Notes under the pieces: model-generated
Seen by the model: the letters and a program-made list of their open reading frames with translations, nothing else
The model's database searches: none
Told to the model about the DNA's origin: nothing
Program-made: the position numbers and the translations under genes
DNA from: an uncultured Acetatifactor sp.
GTDB lineage: Bacteria; Bacillota; Clostridia; Lachnospirales; Lachnospiraceae
Reading direction: 5' to 3'
NCBI GenBank assembly: GCA_947627535.1
Contig: CANQWM010000027.1
Coordinates: forward strand, 1 to 39,475
DNA length: 39,475 nt
Shown: positions 14,483 through 23,263 of the stretch, in pieces
Layout of the letters: each line of letters opens with the position of its first letter
Numbering within the stretch: the stretch's first letter is position 1

Positions 14483-15592
14483 TCATACTTTTCCTTGCAG
14501 ATGATACACAAACGCCAGCACCTCCGCCACCGCTTGATACAGCTCCGGCGGGATGGCCTGGCCGATGTCCACATTTGCGTAAAGCATTCTGGCCAGCGGC
14601 TTGTTCTCTACGATCTCAACATGATTCTCTCTCGCCACATCCTTGATCTTCTGGGCGAGATAGCCCTCGCCCTTTGCGGTCACAAGCGGCGCATCCGCCA
14701 CCTGGGGGTCATATTTCACAGCCACCGCATAGTGGGTGGGGTTCGTGATGACCACGTCCGCCTGGGGAAGCTCCTGCATCATGCGCCTTCTGGATGCCTC
14801 CCGCATCTTCTGGCGGATCTGGCCCTTTATCTGGGGATCGCCTTCCTGCTGCTTGTATTCCTCTTTTATCTCCTGCTTGGTCATCTTCATGTCGTTTTTG
14901 AACTTCACGCGCTGGTAGATGAGATCGGCCAGCGCGATCACCATATAGATGGCCGAGATTCTGATCCCAAGGTCTATGACGACCTCCGCCGCCAGATTAA
15001 GTCCCTGCATCAGGGAAATATCGTACAGGTTTAAAAGGATCACCCATTTATCCTGCAGGTAATTATAGCAGACAAAGCCGATCAGCAGGATCTTGGCAAT
15101 GGATTTGATCAGCTCCACCAGCGCGTTTACGGAAAAAATCTTCTTAAAACCACTAATGGGGTTCAGCTTGCTGAATTTCGGCATCAGCGGCTTCAGTGTC
15201 GGCTTCCACTTCACCTGTACCACATCGCTGAGAAACGCCACCGCAAATCCCACCAGCAGCACGGGCGCAACGATCAGGAGCAATTGGATCAGCATCCTGC
15301 GGAACAGGAACGCCGTGTCCGTCTGGGGCATCATCCCGTTCCAGAAGGTGACCAGCTCCGGGATCCTGTCATAAAAGCCAGGAAATATCTCCATCAGCTG
15401 GTTTCCCATGTTTCCTACCCAGAACCTTAAAATCAGGAACAGCGCCAGAAGCCCCAGCCCGTTTGCAATCTCACGGCTTTTTGCCACCTGGCCCTCCTTG
15501 CGGGCGTCTTCCAGCTTTTTCTGGGTGGCGGGCTCCGTCTTCTCTCCGCCCTGTCCTTCTTTTGCGAAAAACTGCAGATTGTAACGGATCAT
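14483..15592 (-). CDS. flhB: Flagellar export switch protein FlhB
   Basis: The protein has 369 residues. A hydrophilic N-terminus (EKTEPATQKKLEDARKEGQV) is followed by four membrane helices and a cytoplasmic domain containing the autocleavage motif NPTH (284-287) in ITNPTHYAVAVKY. FlhB switches export from rod/hook to filament substrates together with FliK. The start overlaps the fliR stop by 4 nt (ATGA). It is followed by an unusual hairpin and repeat block before flhA. Confidence 0.96.
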   Translation of the reverse strand: MIRYNLQFFAKEGQGGEKTEPATQKKLEDARKEGQVAKSREIANGLGLLALFLILRFWVGNMGNQLMEIFPGFYDRIPELVTFWNGMMPQTDTAFLFRRMLIQLLLIVAPVLLVGFAVAFLSDVVQVKWKPTLKPLMPKFSKLNPISGFKKIFSVNALVELIKSIAKILLIGFVCYNYLQDKWVILLNLYDISLMQGLNLAAEVVIDLGIRISAIYMVIALADLIYQRVKFKNDMKMTKQEIKEEYKQQEGDPQIKGQIRQKMREASRRRMMQELPQADVVITNPTHYAVAVKYDPQVADAPLVTAKGEGYLAQKIKDVARENHVEIVENKPLARMLYANVDIGQAIPPELYQAVAEVLAFVYHLQGKV

Positions 15593-16371
15593 CTCATCCC
15601 CTCCACAAAGGCTACGATCATTTCCCGCATCTCGCCGAAAATCATGTCCGCCGCACCCGGCAGCATACTCGCCGTAAAAAAGATGACCGACAGCCCCACC
15701 AGGACCTTTAACTGCATCCCCACCGCAAACATGTTCATCTGGGGCGCCACCTTCGCCAGAATCCCAAGCACCGCGTTCAGCAGAAGCATCACGCAGAAAA
15801 TGGGAAGCACAATGCGAAAGCCGATCACAACATAGTCCGCCAGAAACCGGACCATGGTATTGACCAGAGATTCCCCATGGAACACAGCGCCGTTTACCGG
15901 GATCAGGATAAAACTGTCCGCCAGCGCCCCGAAAAGGTATCGATACATGCCCGTGGCAATCAGCATCAGCATCAGGGCGTACTGGTAAAGCACACCCGTA
16001 ATGCTGGAGGTGTCCCTGGTTGTGGGATCCATCAGCGTCGCCATGGAAAGCCCTGTCTCCATATCCGCCACGGAACCCGCAAAGCTTACGATGGAGGAAC
16101 AGACGGTTGCCCCAAAGCCCAGCAAAAGTCCCGCCACCGCTTCCTTGATGATGATGACCGCATACTCAAGAACCGTGTCATACTCCACCGCCGGCGCCGG
16201 CGTCAGGGTCTGGTAGAGCAGCGCGGAGGCAAAGAAGCTGAGAGCGATCTTCACGTTGTTGGGCGTATTCTGCATACTGAAAAAAGGCGCAATGAACACA
16301 AAACACGACACCCTTGTCAGTATCAGCAGAAAATATTCCAGATCATATATGGAAAACGAATAATTTATCAT
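15589..16371 (-). CDS. fliR: Flagellar export apparatus protein FliR
   Basis: The protein has 260 residues and is very hydrophobic, with about six membrane helices. Family landmarks include LTRVSCFVFIAPFFS near the N-terminus and LLLGFGATVCSSIVSFAGS at about 80-100. FliR joins FliP and FliQ in the export gate core. It follows fliQ after 21 nt and overlaps flhB, consistent with matched expression of the export gate genes. The ribosome binding site is a modest GGAGCGGG before the ATG at 16371. Confidence 0.95.
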   Translation of the reverse strand: MINYSFSIYDLEYFLLILTRVSCFVFIAPFFSMQNTPNNVKIALSFFASALLYQTLTPAPAVEYDTVLEYAVIIIKEAVAGLLLGFGATVCSSIVSFAGSVADMETGLSMATLMDPTTRDTSSITGVLYQYALMLMLIATGMYRYLFGALADSFILIPVNGAVFHGESLVNTMVRFLADYVVIGFRIVLPIFCVMLLLNAVLGILAKVAPQMNMFAVGMQLKVLVGLSVIFFTASMLPGAADMIFGEMREMIVAFVEGMR

Positions 16372-16392
16372 AAGCGGCCCGCTCCGTCTCAG

Positions 16393-16665
16393 CTACCGGT
16401 GGATATAAAGGCTGAAGCTGGACCACAGCTGTGTCAGATACTCCACCATGGAATTCATCATCCATGGCCCGAAGATCACAAGCGCCGTAAACACACAGAT
16501 GATCTTCGGCACAAAAGTCAGCGTCTGTTCCTGAATAGAGGTGACCGTCTGAAAAATACTGATCAGCAGACCGATCACAAGCGACACCAGCAGCACGGGC
16601 AGCGACACCCTGATAATAAGAAACAGCGCTTCCCTCGTCATATCGGATACCGCATCTACCGTCAT
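16393..16665 (-). CDS. fliQ: Flagellar export apparatus protein FliQ
   Basis: The protein has 90 residues, the standard length. Two long hydrophobic helices are separated by the conserved SIFQTVTSIQEQTLTFVPK segment. FliQ forms part of the export gate helix with FliP and FliR. A strong AAAGGAGG stands 8 nt before the ATG at 16665. The 62-nt gap after fliP contains no other recognisable gene. Confidence 0.96.
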   Translation of the reverse strand: MTVDAVSDMTREALFLIIRVSLPVLLVSLVIGLLISIFQTVTSIQEQTLTFVPKIICVFTALVIFGPWMMNSMVEYLTQLWSSFSLYIHR

Positions 16666-16727
16666 AGGACAGACCTCCTTTCCTCACTGTAAACTACCTT
16701 TGAAACTTTTCCCCTTTTGCGCTTCCG

Positions 16728-17579
16728 TCAGTAAAAGGTCTTTACCAGATTGCCGATCACAAGGGACCAGCCATCCGCCAGCACAAACAGCAGGATCTTA
16801 AAGGGCATGGAAACCGTCGTGGGCGGCAGCATCATCATACCCATACTCATCAGCGTGGAGGCCACCACCATATCAATGACAATAAACGGGATGTAGATCA
16901 TAAAGCCAATCCAGAAGGCCCGCCGCAGTTCGCTGATCATAAAGCTTGGAACCAGCACGGACATCGGAATGCTGTCCAGATCTTTGTCCCACGTATCCCC
17001 CGCTATATCCATGAACAGCTCCACATCCCTGGTCTGGGTCTGGGGATACATAAACTCCCGCAATGGCTGGATCCCGCGCTCAAGCGCTTCCTCCTGCTCT
17101 ATCAAACCATTTTCAAAGGGCTGTACCGCCTCCGTGTTGATCCGGTCTATGGTAGGCTCCATGATAAAGAAGGTCAATATGAGCGCCAGCCCGATCAGGA
17201 TCTGGTTCGGCGGCGCCGTCTGGGTATTCAGAGCGGCCCTGGTAAAGTGCAGCACAATGATGATCCTGGTAAAGGAAGTCATCATAATGATCAGGGTAGG
17301 CGCTATGGCGATCAGCGTCAACGTCAGAAAGATCCGCAGCGCTCCGTTCAGCTCACCGTTTCCGTCGTTCATGGTCAGGGTAAACACATTCCCCACATTG
17401 GGGCTGTTCAGTTCTTCCGGCGTATCAGCCGTACCGGGCGGATTTAAGACGGTGGACGTCTCCGAGTCCCCCGTGTTCAGATCGGCGGCAAATACTGGAA
17501 GCGAGTCCTGAATACACAATATGCCCACCGTGACCAGCAGGCATATTATCACTCTTATTCGCTTATGCTTCTTGTTCAT
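16728..17579 (-). CDS. fliP: Flagellar export apparatus protein FliP
   Basis: The protein has 283 residues. A signal peptide-like N-terminus (KRIRVIICLLVTVGILC, likely cut near PVFAA) is followed by the FliP signature region MTSFTRIIIVLHFTRAALN and QILIGLALILTFFIMEP, then C-terminal helices with PFIVIDMVVASTLMSMGMMM. FliP nucleates the export gate. The ATG at 17579 overlaps the fliO end by 17 nt. An in-frame GTG at 17612 would add 11 basic residues and cannot be fully excluded, but the ATG gives a normal signal peptide. Confidence 0.95.
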   Translation of the reverse strand: MNKKHKRIRVIICLLVTVGILCIQDSLPVFAADLNTGDSETSTVLNPPGTADTPEELNSPNVGNVFTLTMNDGNGELNGALRIFLTLTLIAIAPTLIIMMTSFTRIIIVLHFTRAALNTQTAPPNQILIGLALILTFFIMEPTIDRINTEAVQPFENGLIEQEEALERGIQPLREFMYPQTQTRDVELFMDIAGDTWDKDLDSIPMSVLVPSFMISELRRAFWIGFMIYIPFIVIDMVVASTLMSMGMMMLPPTTVSMPFKILLFVLADGWSLVIGNLVKTFY

Positions 17580-17964
17580 CTTGTTCCCGGCTTTCCTTCG
17601 GTTCTTCCGCACTGCTGGACTGTTTTCCTGCCGCCTTATCCAGAAGCTCCTTAAACCGGAACCCCCGGACGGCGTCCCCTGTCTTTAACTGCTCCTCCGG
17701 CACCTGCCCGAGCAAGGTCACCGTATCCTTGCACACAGCGATCACAAAATAAGTACCGCCCACACGCAGAATCTGGACATACTTATTGTTTGAAATGCGG
17801 CTGGTCTCCACCACCTGAATATTGGCGCCCGCATTCTGCTGCTTCTGATAATTGGCAATCCATTTTGTGACGGCCGCAGTGACCCCAAGGATCAGCACAA
17901 ACAGAAGCAGTACCGTCACCAGCTGGGCGTAGCTTCCTGTATTTCCGGTCAGCAGAAGACTCAT
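17563..17964 (-). CDS. fliO: Flagellar biosynthesis protein FliO/FliZ
   Basis: The protein has 133 residues. A short exported N-terminus precedes one membrane helix (about 13-33, VLLLFVLILGVTAAV). A cytoplasmic part then has the family pattern NKYVQILRVGGTYFVIAVCKD, and the tail is charged. FliO assists FliP complex assembly. Its start overlaps the cheY stop (TGATG), and its 3' end overlaps fliP, so the cheY-fliO-fliP junctions are tightly coupled. Confidence 0.9.
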   Translation of the reverse strand: MSLLLTGNTGSYAQLVTVLLLFVLILGVTAAVTKWIANYQKQQNAGANIQVVETSRISNNKYVQILRVGGTYFVIAVCKDTVTLLGQVPEEQLKTGDAVRGFRFKELLDKAAGKQSSSAEEPKESREQDEQEA

Positions 17965-18326
17965 CAGCCAACAACCTTCTTCACAGCCTCCAGCACGCGC
18001 TCCGCCTGGAAAGGCTTCACAATAAAATCTTTCGCGCCGGCCTGGATGGATTCAATCACCATGGCCTGCTGTCCCATCGCGGAACACATGATTACCTTCG
18101 CGCCGGAGTCCGCCTTTCTAATCTCCTTCAGCGCCTGAATGCCGTCCATCTCCGGCATGGTAATATCCATCAGCACAAGATCTGGAGTCACTTCCTTGTA
18201 CTTTTCCACGGCCTTCATACCGTTTTCGGCTTCTCCTGCAACATTGTAGCCGTTCTTGGTGAGGATGTCCTTTATCATCATCCGCATGAACGCCGCATCA
18301 TCACATATCAAGATATTTTTTGCCAT
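17964..18326 (-). CDS. cheY: Chemotaxis response regulator CheY
   Basis: The protein has 120 residues forming a single receiver domain with D9/D10, phosphoacceptor Asp54 (VLMDITMPEMDG), Ser82 in place of the usual Thr (IMCSAMGQQ) and Lys104 (IVKPF). There is no output domain, so it acts as the diffusible switch signal. AGGAGG lies about 9 nt before the ATG. It sits directly after fliY, its likely docking partner and phosphatase at the switch complex, as in Bacillus. Confidence 0.96.
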   Translation of the reverse strand: MAKNILICDDAAFMRMMIKDILTKNGYNVAGEAENGMKAVEKYKEVTPDLVLMDITMPEMDGIQALKEIRKADSGAKVIMCSAMGQQAMVIESIQAGAKDFIVKPFQAERVLEAVKKVVG

Positions 18327-18339
18327 TTTATTCGTCCTC

Positions 18340-19686
18340 CTACTTAATGATTTCAGTTACTCTTATGCTGAAGCATTCTTCTATGACAACCACTTCGCCC
18401 TTGGCTACAAACTTACCGTTTACCAGAACATCTATGGGTTCACCGGCGATACGGTCAAGCTGAATGATCGTACCGGGGGCAAAGTTTAAAATTTCGGAGA
18501 TGGACTTGGTGGCTCTTCCCAGTTCCACCGTAACCTCCAGAGGCACATCCATGATCAGGCCGATGTTTTCCTGACCCTGAATTCCCCTGCCGTCCCCTGA
18601 AAAGCTTTGGAACTGTGCGGGCTGGACGTTTACATTCTGGGCCTGCTGAACCATTCCCGACTGGGGCATCATCCCCTGCTGGGGCGTTCCCATCTGCATT
18701 CCCATGGGGTTCATGCCCATCTGCTGGGGCATCCCCATCTGAGGCATCATTCCCATCTGGGACATCATCCCCATCTGGGGCATCATTCCCATCTGGGGCA
18801 TCATCCCCATCTGGGACATTCCCATCTGAGACATTCCCATGGGATTCATGCCCGGCATCATCCCGCTCATATCCGGCTGGGCCTGCGCTGCTTCCGGCTG
18901 GGGCGGCGCTGCCTCCGGCGCCGGCGCGGCTTCGGAAGATCCACCCATCCCCTGATTATCCAGGAAGGTGGACACCAGATTTCTGGCAAACTCCACCGGG
19001 TACAGCTGCATGATCGTGCTGTCCACCAGATCGTCGATCTGCATCCGGAAGGACACCTTTACGAACACACCGGCCAGGAAAGGAGCGATCTCACCGCCGC
19101 CCTTAAACTTTGTCAGATCCAGCAGGGAGGAATCCGGCGGACTGATATCAATGGTCTTCTTCAGCATCGTGGAGAGGGAAGTTGCGGCGGATCCCATCAT
19201 CTGGTTCATTGCCTCCGAGATCGCGCTCAGATGAAGCTCTCCCAGCTCCCCTTCTGTATTTGTGCCGTCACCGCCCATCATCAGGTCGGTGATGACCTTT
19301 ACGTCATGTTCCTTCAGCACCAGGATATTTGTGCCGTCAAGGCCCAGCGTGTATTTAATCTGTATAAAGACACAGGGTTTTTCGTATTCCGTCAGCAAGG
19401 TGTTCCAGCTTGCGATCTCTACCACCGGGGTCGTGATGTTGACCTTCCTGTTCACGAGGGAGTACAGCGTTGTAGCTGAGGAACCCATGCTGATGTTCGC
19501 GACCTCGCCGATAGCGTCCTTCTCCACATCCGTCAGGATATCCGCAGCGTTCACATCGTCCAGCGGATCGTGTCCCGCCGCGTCGTCTGTTTTTTCCGAA
19601 GCGGAACCGTTGTCCAGGTCATCAGAGAGATCCATGCCGTTTAAGAGGGCGTTTATCTCGTCCTGGGACAGCATTCCTCCATCCAT
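18340..19686 (-). CDS. fliY: Flagellar switch protein and CheY-P phosphatase FliY, with Met-rich linker
   Basis: The protein has 448 residues. The N-terminal peptide MLSQDEINALLNG matches the CheY-P binding motif shared with FliM. A CheC-like domain (about 50-245) retains both D/S-x3-E-x2-N sites: D57-E61-N64 and S154-E158-N161. The C-terminal SpoA/FliN domain is at about 375-448 (starting IMDVPLEVTVELGRATKSI). Between them, residues 273-345 contain 30 methionines in Met-Gly-Met-Met-Pro-Gln-type hexads, which is unusual. It lies 3 nt after fliM, with AGGAGG upstream. It forms the C-ring and removes phosphate from CheY-P. Confidence 0.95.
   Translation of the reverse strand: MDGGMLSQDEINALLNGMDLSDDLDNGSASEKTDDAAGHDPLDDVNAADILTDVEKDAIGEVANISMGSSATTLYSLVNRKVNITTPVVEIASWNTLLTEYEKPCVFIQIKYTLGLDGTNILVLKEHDVKVITDLMMGGDGTNTEGELGELHLSAISEAMNQMMGSAATSLSTMLKKTIDISPPDSSLLDLTKFKGGGEIAPFLAGVFVKVSFRMQIDDLVDSTIMQLYPVEFARNLVSTFLDNQGMGGSSEAAPAPEAAPPQPEAAQAQPDMSGMMPGMNPMGMSQMGMSQMGMMPQMGMMPQMGMMSQMGMMPQMGMPQQMGMNPMGMQMGTPQQGMMPQSGMVQQAQNVNVQPAQFQSFSGDGRGIQGQENIGLIMDVPLEVTVELGRATKSISEILNFAPGTIIQLDRIAGEPIDVLVNGKFVAKGEVVVIEECFSIRVTEIIK
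18652..18870 (-). repeat. Met-rich hexapeptide-coding repeat within fliY
   Basis: The segment encodes residues 273-345 of FliY, with about 18-bp units reading MGMMPQ, MGMMSQ or MGMSQ in succession. 30 of 73 residues are Met. The units remain in frame, so they are under coding constraint or expand by slippage. The repeats join the phosphatase domain to the SpoA domain. Confidence 0.9.
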
Positions 19687-19689
19687 TGT

Positions 19690-20670
19690 CTAATCCTCCT
19701 CTCTGATAACCGACGTGATCCGAACAGCGTAAGAATCCTTTTCGGCACCGGGCAGCGCGGTAAATTTTTTAATGTTGCCTACATACACATTCATGTCTTC
19801 GTCCACCTTGGAATCCAAACGGATGTAATCCCCCACCTGCAGATTCATGAAATCGTTGACAGAAATCGTACTCCTGCCCAGCACCGCACGGATCGGTATA
19901 TCCGTTTTCCGGATCAGAGATTCTATGTACATCTCATAGTTCTCATCATGGTTCTCCCGCATGGTAGAGAACCAGAACCTTGTATTCAGCTTATCCATAA
20001 CATCTTCCAGCGTGATAAACGGAAGACATATGTTCATCAGCCCTTCCACGTCACCGATCTTCATATTCAGGGTGACGATGGCGATCATATCGTTGGGCGC
20101 TATCACCTGAGCGAACTGCGGATTCGTCTCAAGCCGCTGCATCACCGGCGATATCTCTATCACATTCTTCCATGGGTCCCGCAGCAGCTGAGTAAACATA
20201 ATCAGGATCTTCTGAATGATCGTCAGCTCGATCTCGGAAAACTCCCTGCTCTTTTCCAGCGGGAGACCGCTTCCCCCCAGCATCCTGTCCAGGATGGCAT
20301 ACCCCAGATTTGTGGCCAGATCCATCAGGATCGAGCCGTTCAGCGGAGCAAAATTTATAATTCCCAGAATAACCGGGTTTGCCAGCGCGTTTGTAAACTC
20401 ACTGAAGGTAACCGTCTCCGAGCTTGCCACCGTGACCTGCACATTCTTCCTCAGATACACGGGAAGGTTCGTCGCCACCAGCCGGCTGTAATGCTCAAAG
20501 ATCATTTCCAGAGTCCTTAGCTGTTCCTTGGAGAACTTTGTGGGGCGGTTAAAGTCATAAATCTTGACCTGCTTTTCTTCGCTTTCCTGCATCTGGTCCG
20601 CGTCCAGCTCACCGGTGGACAGCGCCGCCAGCAGGTTATCTATTTCGTTTTGGGACAGAACCTCGCCCAA
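19690..20670 (-). CDS. fliM: Flagellar motor switch protein FliM
   Basis: The protein has 326 residues. The N-terminal CheY-P binding peptide is LSQNEIDNLLAAL. The middle domain is recognisable from RPTKFSKEQLRTLEMIFEHY onwards, with GGSG (about 132-135) in RMLGGSGLPL. A C-terminal SpoA domain follows (near 250-320, with LGRSTISVNDFMNLQVGD). It is the rotor switch. The start is TTG at 20670, with AAGGAGG nine bases upstream. No ATG offers a better match. Confidence 0.95.
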   Translation of the reverse strand: MGEVLSQNEIDNLLAALSTGELDADQMQESEEKQVKIYDFNRPTKFSKEQLRTLEMIFEHYSRLVATNLPVYLRKNVQVTVASSETVTFSEFTNALANPVILGIINFAPLNGSILMDLATNLGYAILDRMLGGSGLPLEKSREFSEIELTIIQKILIMFTQLLRDPWKNVIEISPVMQRLETNPQFAQVIAPNDMIAIVTLNMKIGDVEGLMNICLPFITLEDVMDKLNTRFWFSTMRENHDENYEMYIESLIRKTDIPIRAVLGRSTISVNDFMNLQVGDYIRLDSKVDEDMNVYVGNIKKFTALPGAEKDSYAVRITSVIREED

Positions 20671-20709
20671 GAAAGCTCACCTCCTTCGTCCCGCAACCGG
20701 TCCGTCAGC

Positions 20710-21240
20710 TCACTGATAGAGCACGTCGCTGATGGATACCTTATAAATGAAATTCGACTGGAACAGGTCCTGAAGCGCGATGAGGATCTCCGCCTTTATC
20801 TGTTCAAAATTCTCACGGCACTCCTGCTCCGTATAATCCTGCACTACGGAAGCCACCGTGTCCTTGATCTGGATCTCAAGCCCCGCAAGCGTCTCCGGCT
20901 GTCCCAGTGCCTCGTAATCCTTGTTCTCTGTATCCATGGCCAGGGACATGTAAAAAATGATCATGGACGCGCCTGCATTTCCGTTTTCGTCCACCGAGGG
21001 CTTTAGCTGGATCATCAGCCGGTCCGCCAGAGAATAGGTGGCCGTCTGGGAAAGAGGTATGCCGCCTGACGCCTCGCCGTCCGGATCATAATACTCCAGA
21101 TTCATCACTGCCGCGATGCTGGAGACAAGCTCCCCCGTCTTGCCGTTGGTGCCGATGACACTGACCATCATAATGGTCGTCAGGACGATATTCACGATCA
21201 AAAGACCCAGGATCAATATACTCAGTAGATTTTTCTTCAT
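20710..21240 (-). CDS. fliL: Stator-associated protein FliL
   Basis: The protein has 176 residues. One N-terminal membrane helix (MKKNLLSILILGLLIVNIVL, with about residues 5-28 in the membrane) is followed by a periplasmic FliL domain containing the late conserved segment LIALQDLFQSNFIYKV. FliL forms rings around stator units and supports torque. The start at 21240 is chosen by homology. The same frame stays open upstream through the antiparallel motB overlap region, but that stretch has no FliL character. The ribosome binding site is AAAGGTG with a long spacer. The gap to motB is 55 nt. Confidence 0.93.
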   Translation of the reverse strand: MKKNLLSILILGLLIVNIVLTTIMMVSVIGTNGKTGELVSSIAAVMNLEYYDPDGEASGGIPLSQTATYSLADRLMIQLKPSVDENGNAGASMIIFYMSLAMDTENKDYEALGQPETLAGLEIQIKDTVASVVQDYTEQECRENFEQIKAEILIALQDLFQSNFIYKVSISDVLYQ

Positions 21241-21295
21241 ATTCTGCAGTCGCACCTTTCTGTAAACTGTCAGCAGTCCCGGAACACAGGCGCCG

Positions 21296-22135
21296 TCAGG
21301 AGGGATTGTAGATTCGAATCTCCACTCTCCTGTTGCTGCGTCTTCCCTCATCCGTGTCATTGTCCGCCACGGGATGACGGTCCCCCATGCCCGCATGCTG
21401 CAGCTGCGCGGGATCAAGGTTCGTGTGGTCCACCAGATAATAAAACACCGAAAGCGCTCTGGCGCTGCTGAGTTCTTCGTTGTCGGCATACTTTGCGCTG
21501 TGCATGGGGACATTGTCTGTATGCCCCTCAATCTCAATGGTCGAATGACCGTACTTTTCCAGGATGACACCGATCCGGTCAAGTATCTGCGCCGCGTTTT
21601 CCTTAAGCTCGGCGCTTCCCGAGTCAAACAGCAGTCCGCCGCTCATGGTCAGCTGTACATACTGGGCGGTAAAGCGCACATCCACTTCATCGCCGATGCC
21701 GCTGTCCTGCACAGCCTCCTCCACCTCTTCCGCCGTCTCCTCATTCTCCTGAAGCTGAAGGGCGTCCATGGCCTCCTGCAGCTGTTCCGCGGTCACGTTC
21801 TCCGGGAACTTTTCAAACTCCTCCAGGCTCTGGCCGTTCTGAGAGCTGTCGGCTGTCTTTCCGGTACTGTTAATATACTCATCGAGCTCGTTGAGCTGGC
21901 TGACGCCGTTGCTGACGAGGATACCGTCTCCTATGGCTGTGGCGCCCGCGGGAAAAATGTTGAACGTCGCATTGTTCATGGCCGCCACAAATTCCGCAAG
22001 CTTCTGCTCATCCATGTTGGACATGGCGAACAGCATGACAAAGAAGCAGAGCAGCAGATTCATCAGGTCGCTGAACGTTGTCTGCCATTCCGGCGCGCCC
22101 TTCTTCGGTTCCTCCGCCTTGCGCTTTGCCATCAT
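21296..22135 (-). CDS. motB: Flagellar stator protein MotB
   Basis: The protein has 279 residues. One membrane helix (about 22-40) carries the proton-binding Asp23 in TFSDLMNLLLCFFVMLFAMS. An acidic plug/linker region precedes the OmpA-like peptidoglycan-binding domain with IEIEGHTDNVPM and LSSARALSVFYYL. The start overlaps the motA stop (ATGA). Two adjacent ATGs (22135 and 22132) are both usable, and GGGAGG fits either. Ion specificity (H+ or Na+) cannot be read safely from sequence alone. Confidence 0.95.
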   Translation of the reverse strand: MMAKRKAEEPKKGAPEWQTTFSDLMNLLLCFFVMLFAMSNMDEQKLAEFVAAMNNATFNIFPAGATAIGDGILVSNGVSQLNELDEYINSTGKTADSSQNGQSLEEFEKFPENVTAEQLQEAMDALQLQENEETAEEVEEAVQDSGIGDEVDVRFTAQYVQLTMSGGLLFDSGSAELKENAAQILDRIGVILEKYGHSTIEIEGHTDNVPMHSAKYADNEELSSARALSVFYYLVDHTNLDPAQLQHAGMGDRHPVADNDTDEGRRSNRRVEIRIYNPS

Positions 22136-22926
22136 TCCTCACCTCCCGCTTCGTCGCCGCCGCTCTCTCTGTCCTTGGGAGCAAGGAAGGATTTCAGTTT
22201 TTCTTCAATCACCCTGGGGTTCTCGCCTGCCTGAATGGAAAGAAGTCCCTCGATCATGACCTCCTTCATCATCATCTCTCCCTCGTTGTCCGCCTTCAGC
22301 TTTGCGGCCACAGGGGAGCAGACCCAGTTCGCGAGGATGGAGCCGTACAGGGTCGTAATCAGAGCCACCGCCATGGCGGGACCCAGCGTTGCCACATCTC
22401 CCATATTATATAGCATATGTACCAGTCCGATCAGGGTGCCGATCATACCCCAGGCAGGACCCATGGCTCCCAGCGTATCCCAGAAACCGATCCGGGTCTT
22501 ATGCCTTCCCTCGATGCTGACAAGCTCCGTCTCCATGATCGCCCGGACCAGGTCCGGATCCGTCCCGTCCACGATCAGCAGGATACCCTTCTTCAGGAAC
22601 GGTTCCTCCATGTCGGCGGCCGCTTCCTCCAAAGACAGCAGCCCTTCCTTTCTGGCCACGTTGGACAGGTCTATAATTTTCTGGATCATCTCAGCCGTGT
22701 TCAGCGAAGGGGCTTTGAAGATCAGGGCAAAGCTCTTCAGGCCGCCGATAAAGTCCGGCATACTTACGGAAGTCATGGTCGCAAAAACAGCACCACCGAA
22801 GGTGATGATCGCAGAGGGAAGATTCATATATTCCGGTATAATGTTTGCAAGACCCGCGCTGCTGATCAGACCGTAGATCATCATGACCAGGCACAAAAGG
22901 AAACCAGCCAAAGATGCTATATCCAC
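22132..22926 (-). CDS. motA: Flagellar stator protein MotA
   Basis: The protein has 264 residues from the GTG at 22926, read as MDIASLAGFLLCLVMM. The four-helix MotA fold includes the conserved Pro-containing segment GAMGPAWGMIGTLIGLVHML and the cytoplasmic loop with DLSNVARKEG and LEEAAADMEEPFLKKG. The GTG start agrees with other MotA proteins, and GGTGA stands 5 nt upstream. An in-frame TTG at 22968 would add 14 residues and overlap flbD, and is less likely. motAB sit inside the fla/che operon here, unlike in Bacillus subtilis. Confidence 0.93.
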   Translation of the reverse strand: MDIASLAGFLLCLVMMIYGLISSAGLANIIPEYMNLPSAIITFGGAVFATMTSVSMPDFIGGLKSFALIFKAPSLNTAEMIQKIIDLSNVARKEGLLSLEEAAADMEEPFLKKGILLIVDGTDPDLVRAIMETELVSIEGRHKTRIGFWDTLGAMGPAWGMIGTLIGLVHMLYNMGDVATLGPAMAVALITTLYGSILANWVCSPVAAKLKADNEGEMMMKEVMIEGLLSIQAGENPRVIEEKLKSFLAPKDRESGGDEAGGEE

Positions 22927-22957
22927 AAAAATCACCCGACATTCTGCGTTTTCGAAG

Positions 22958-23143
22958 CTATTCCGCAAAAATATCCTTTCTATACAATTTTACAAGATTT
23001 TTTATCTCTTGTCTACTTTCTTTTACAATTATTTTTTTCCCTGTGGTAAGCGTTATCACCGTATCCGGCGTTTCTTCCACGACTTCAAACAGATGGGGGT
23101 TCACAAGGATCTTCACCCCGTTCAGCTTCGTCACTTCGATCAT
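22958..23143 (-). CDS. swrD: Small flagellar protein FlbD/SwrD
   Basis: The protein has 61 residues. It opens MIEVTKLNGVKILVNPHLFE and continues TPDTVITLTTGKKIIVKES, the FlbD (SwrD/YlzI) pattern. SwrD raises motor torque in Bacillus subtilis, apparently through the stator. Here motAB follow directly, which suits that function. GGGAGG lies 7 nt before the ATG at 23143. A TTG five codons upstream is in frame but less likely. It is the first gene after the flgE-flbD repeat block and has a candidate promoter of its own. Confidence 0.93.
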   Translation of the reverse strand: MIEVTKLNGVKILVNPHLFEVVEETPDTVITLTTGKKIIVKESRQEIKNLVKLYRKDIFAE

Positions 23144-23179
23144 ACGGCCGCCTCCCAACCAGATAGGTATAATCAGTTT

Positions 23180-23204
23180 AGGGGAACGGAAAATCCGCTC
23201 CCCT
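23180..23204. repeat. Hairpin at the probable 5' end of the flbD transcript
   Basis: An 11-bp arm pair with one mismatch (AGGGGAACGGA against TCCGCTCCCCT) has a 3-nt loop. No T-run follows on the minus strand. It begins about 4 nt downstream of the candidate -10 box at 23208-23213, so it would cap the 5' end of any transcript from that promoter. Confidence 0.6.
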
Positions 23205-23207
23205 ATT

Positions 23208-23236
23208 GTTGTACCATATATACGGCTTCATTGCAA
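23208..23236 (-). promoter_or_regulatory. Candidate extended -10 SigA promoter for flbD-motAB-fliL
   Basis: The minus strand reads TTGCAA (23231-23236), a 17-bp spacer, then TACAAC (23208-23213) preceded by TGG, an extended -10 TGn. Each hexamer matches its consensus at 4 of 6 positions. It would restart transcription after the repeat block that separates flgE from flbD. This is predicted by eye only. Confidence 0.4.
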
Positions 23237-23263
23237 GTTAAAACTGCAATTTGGCATAATCCA

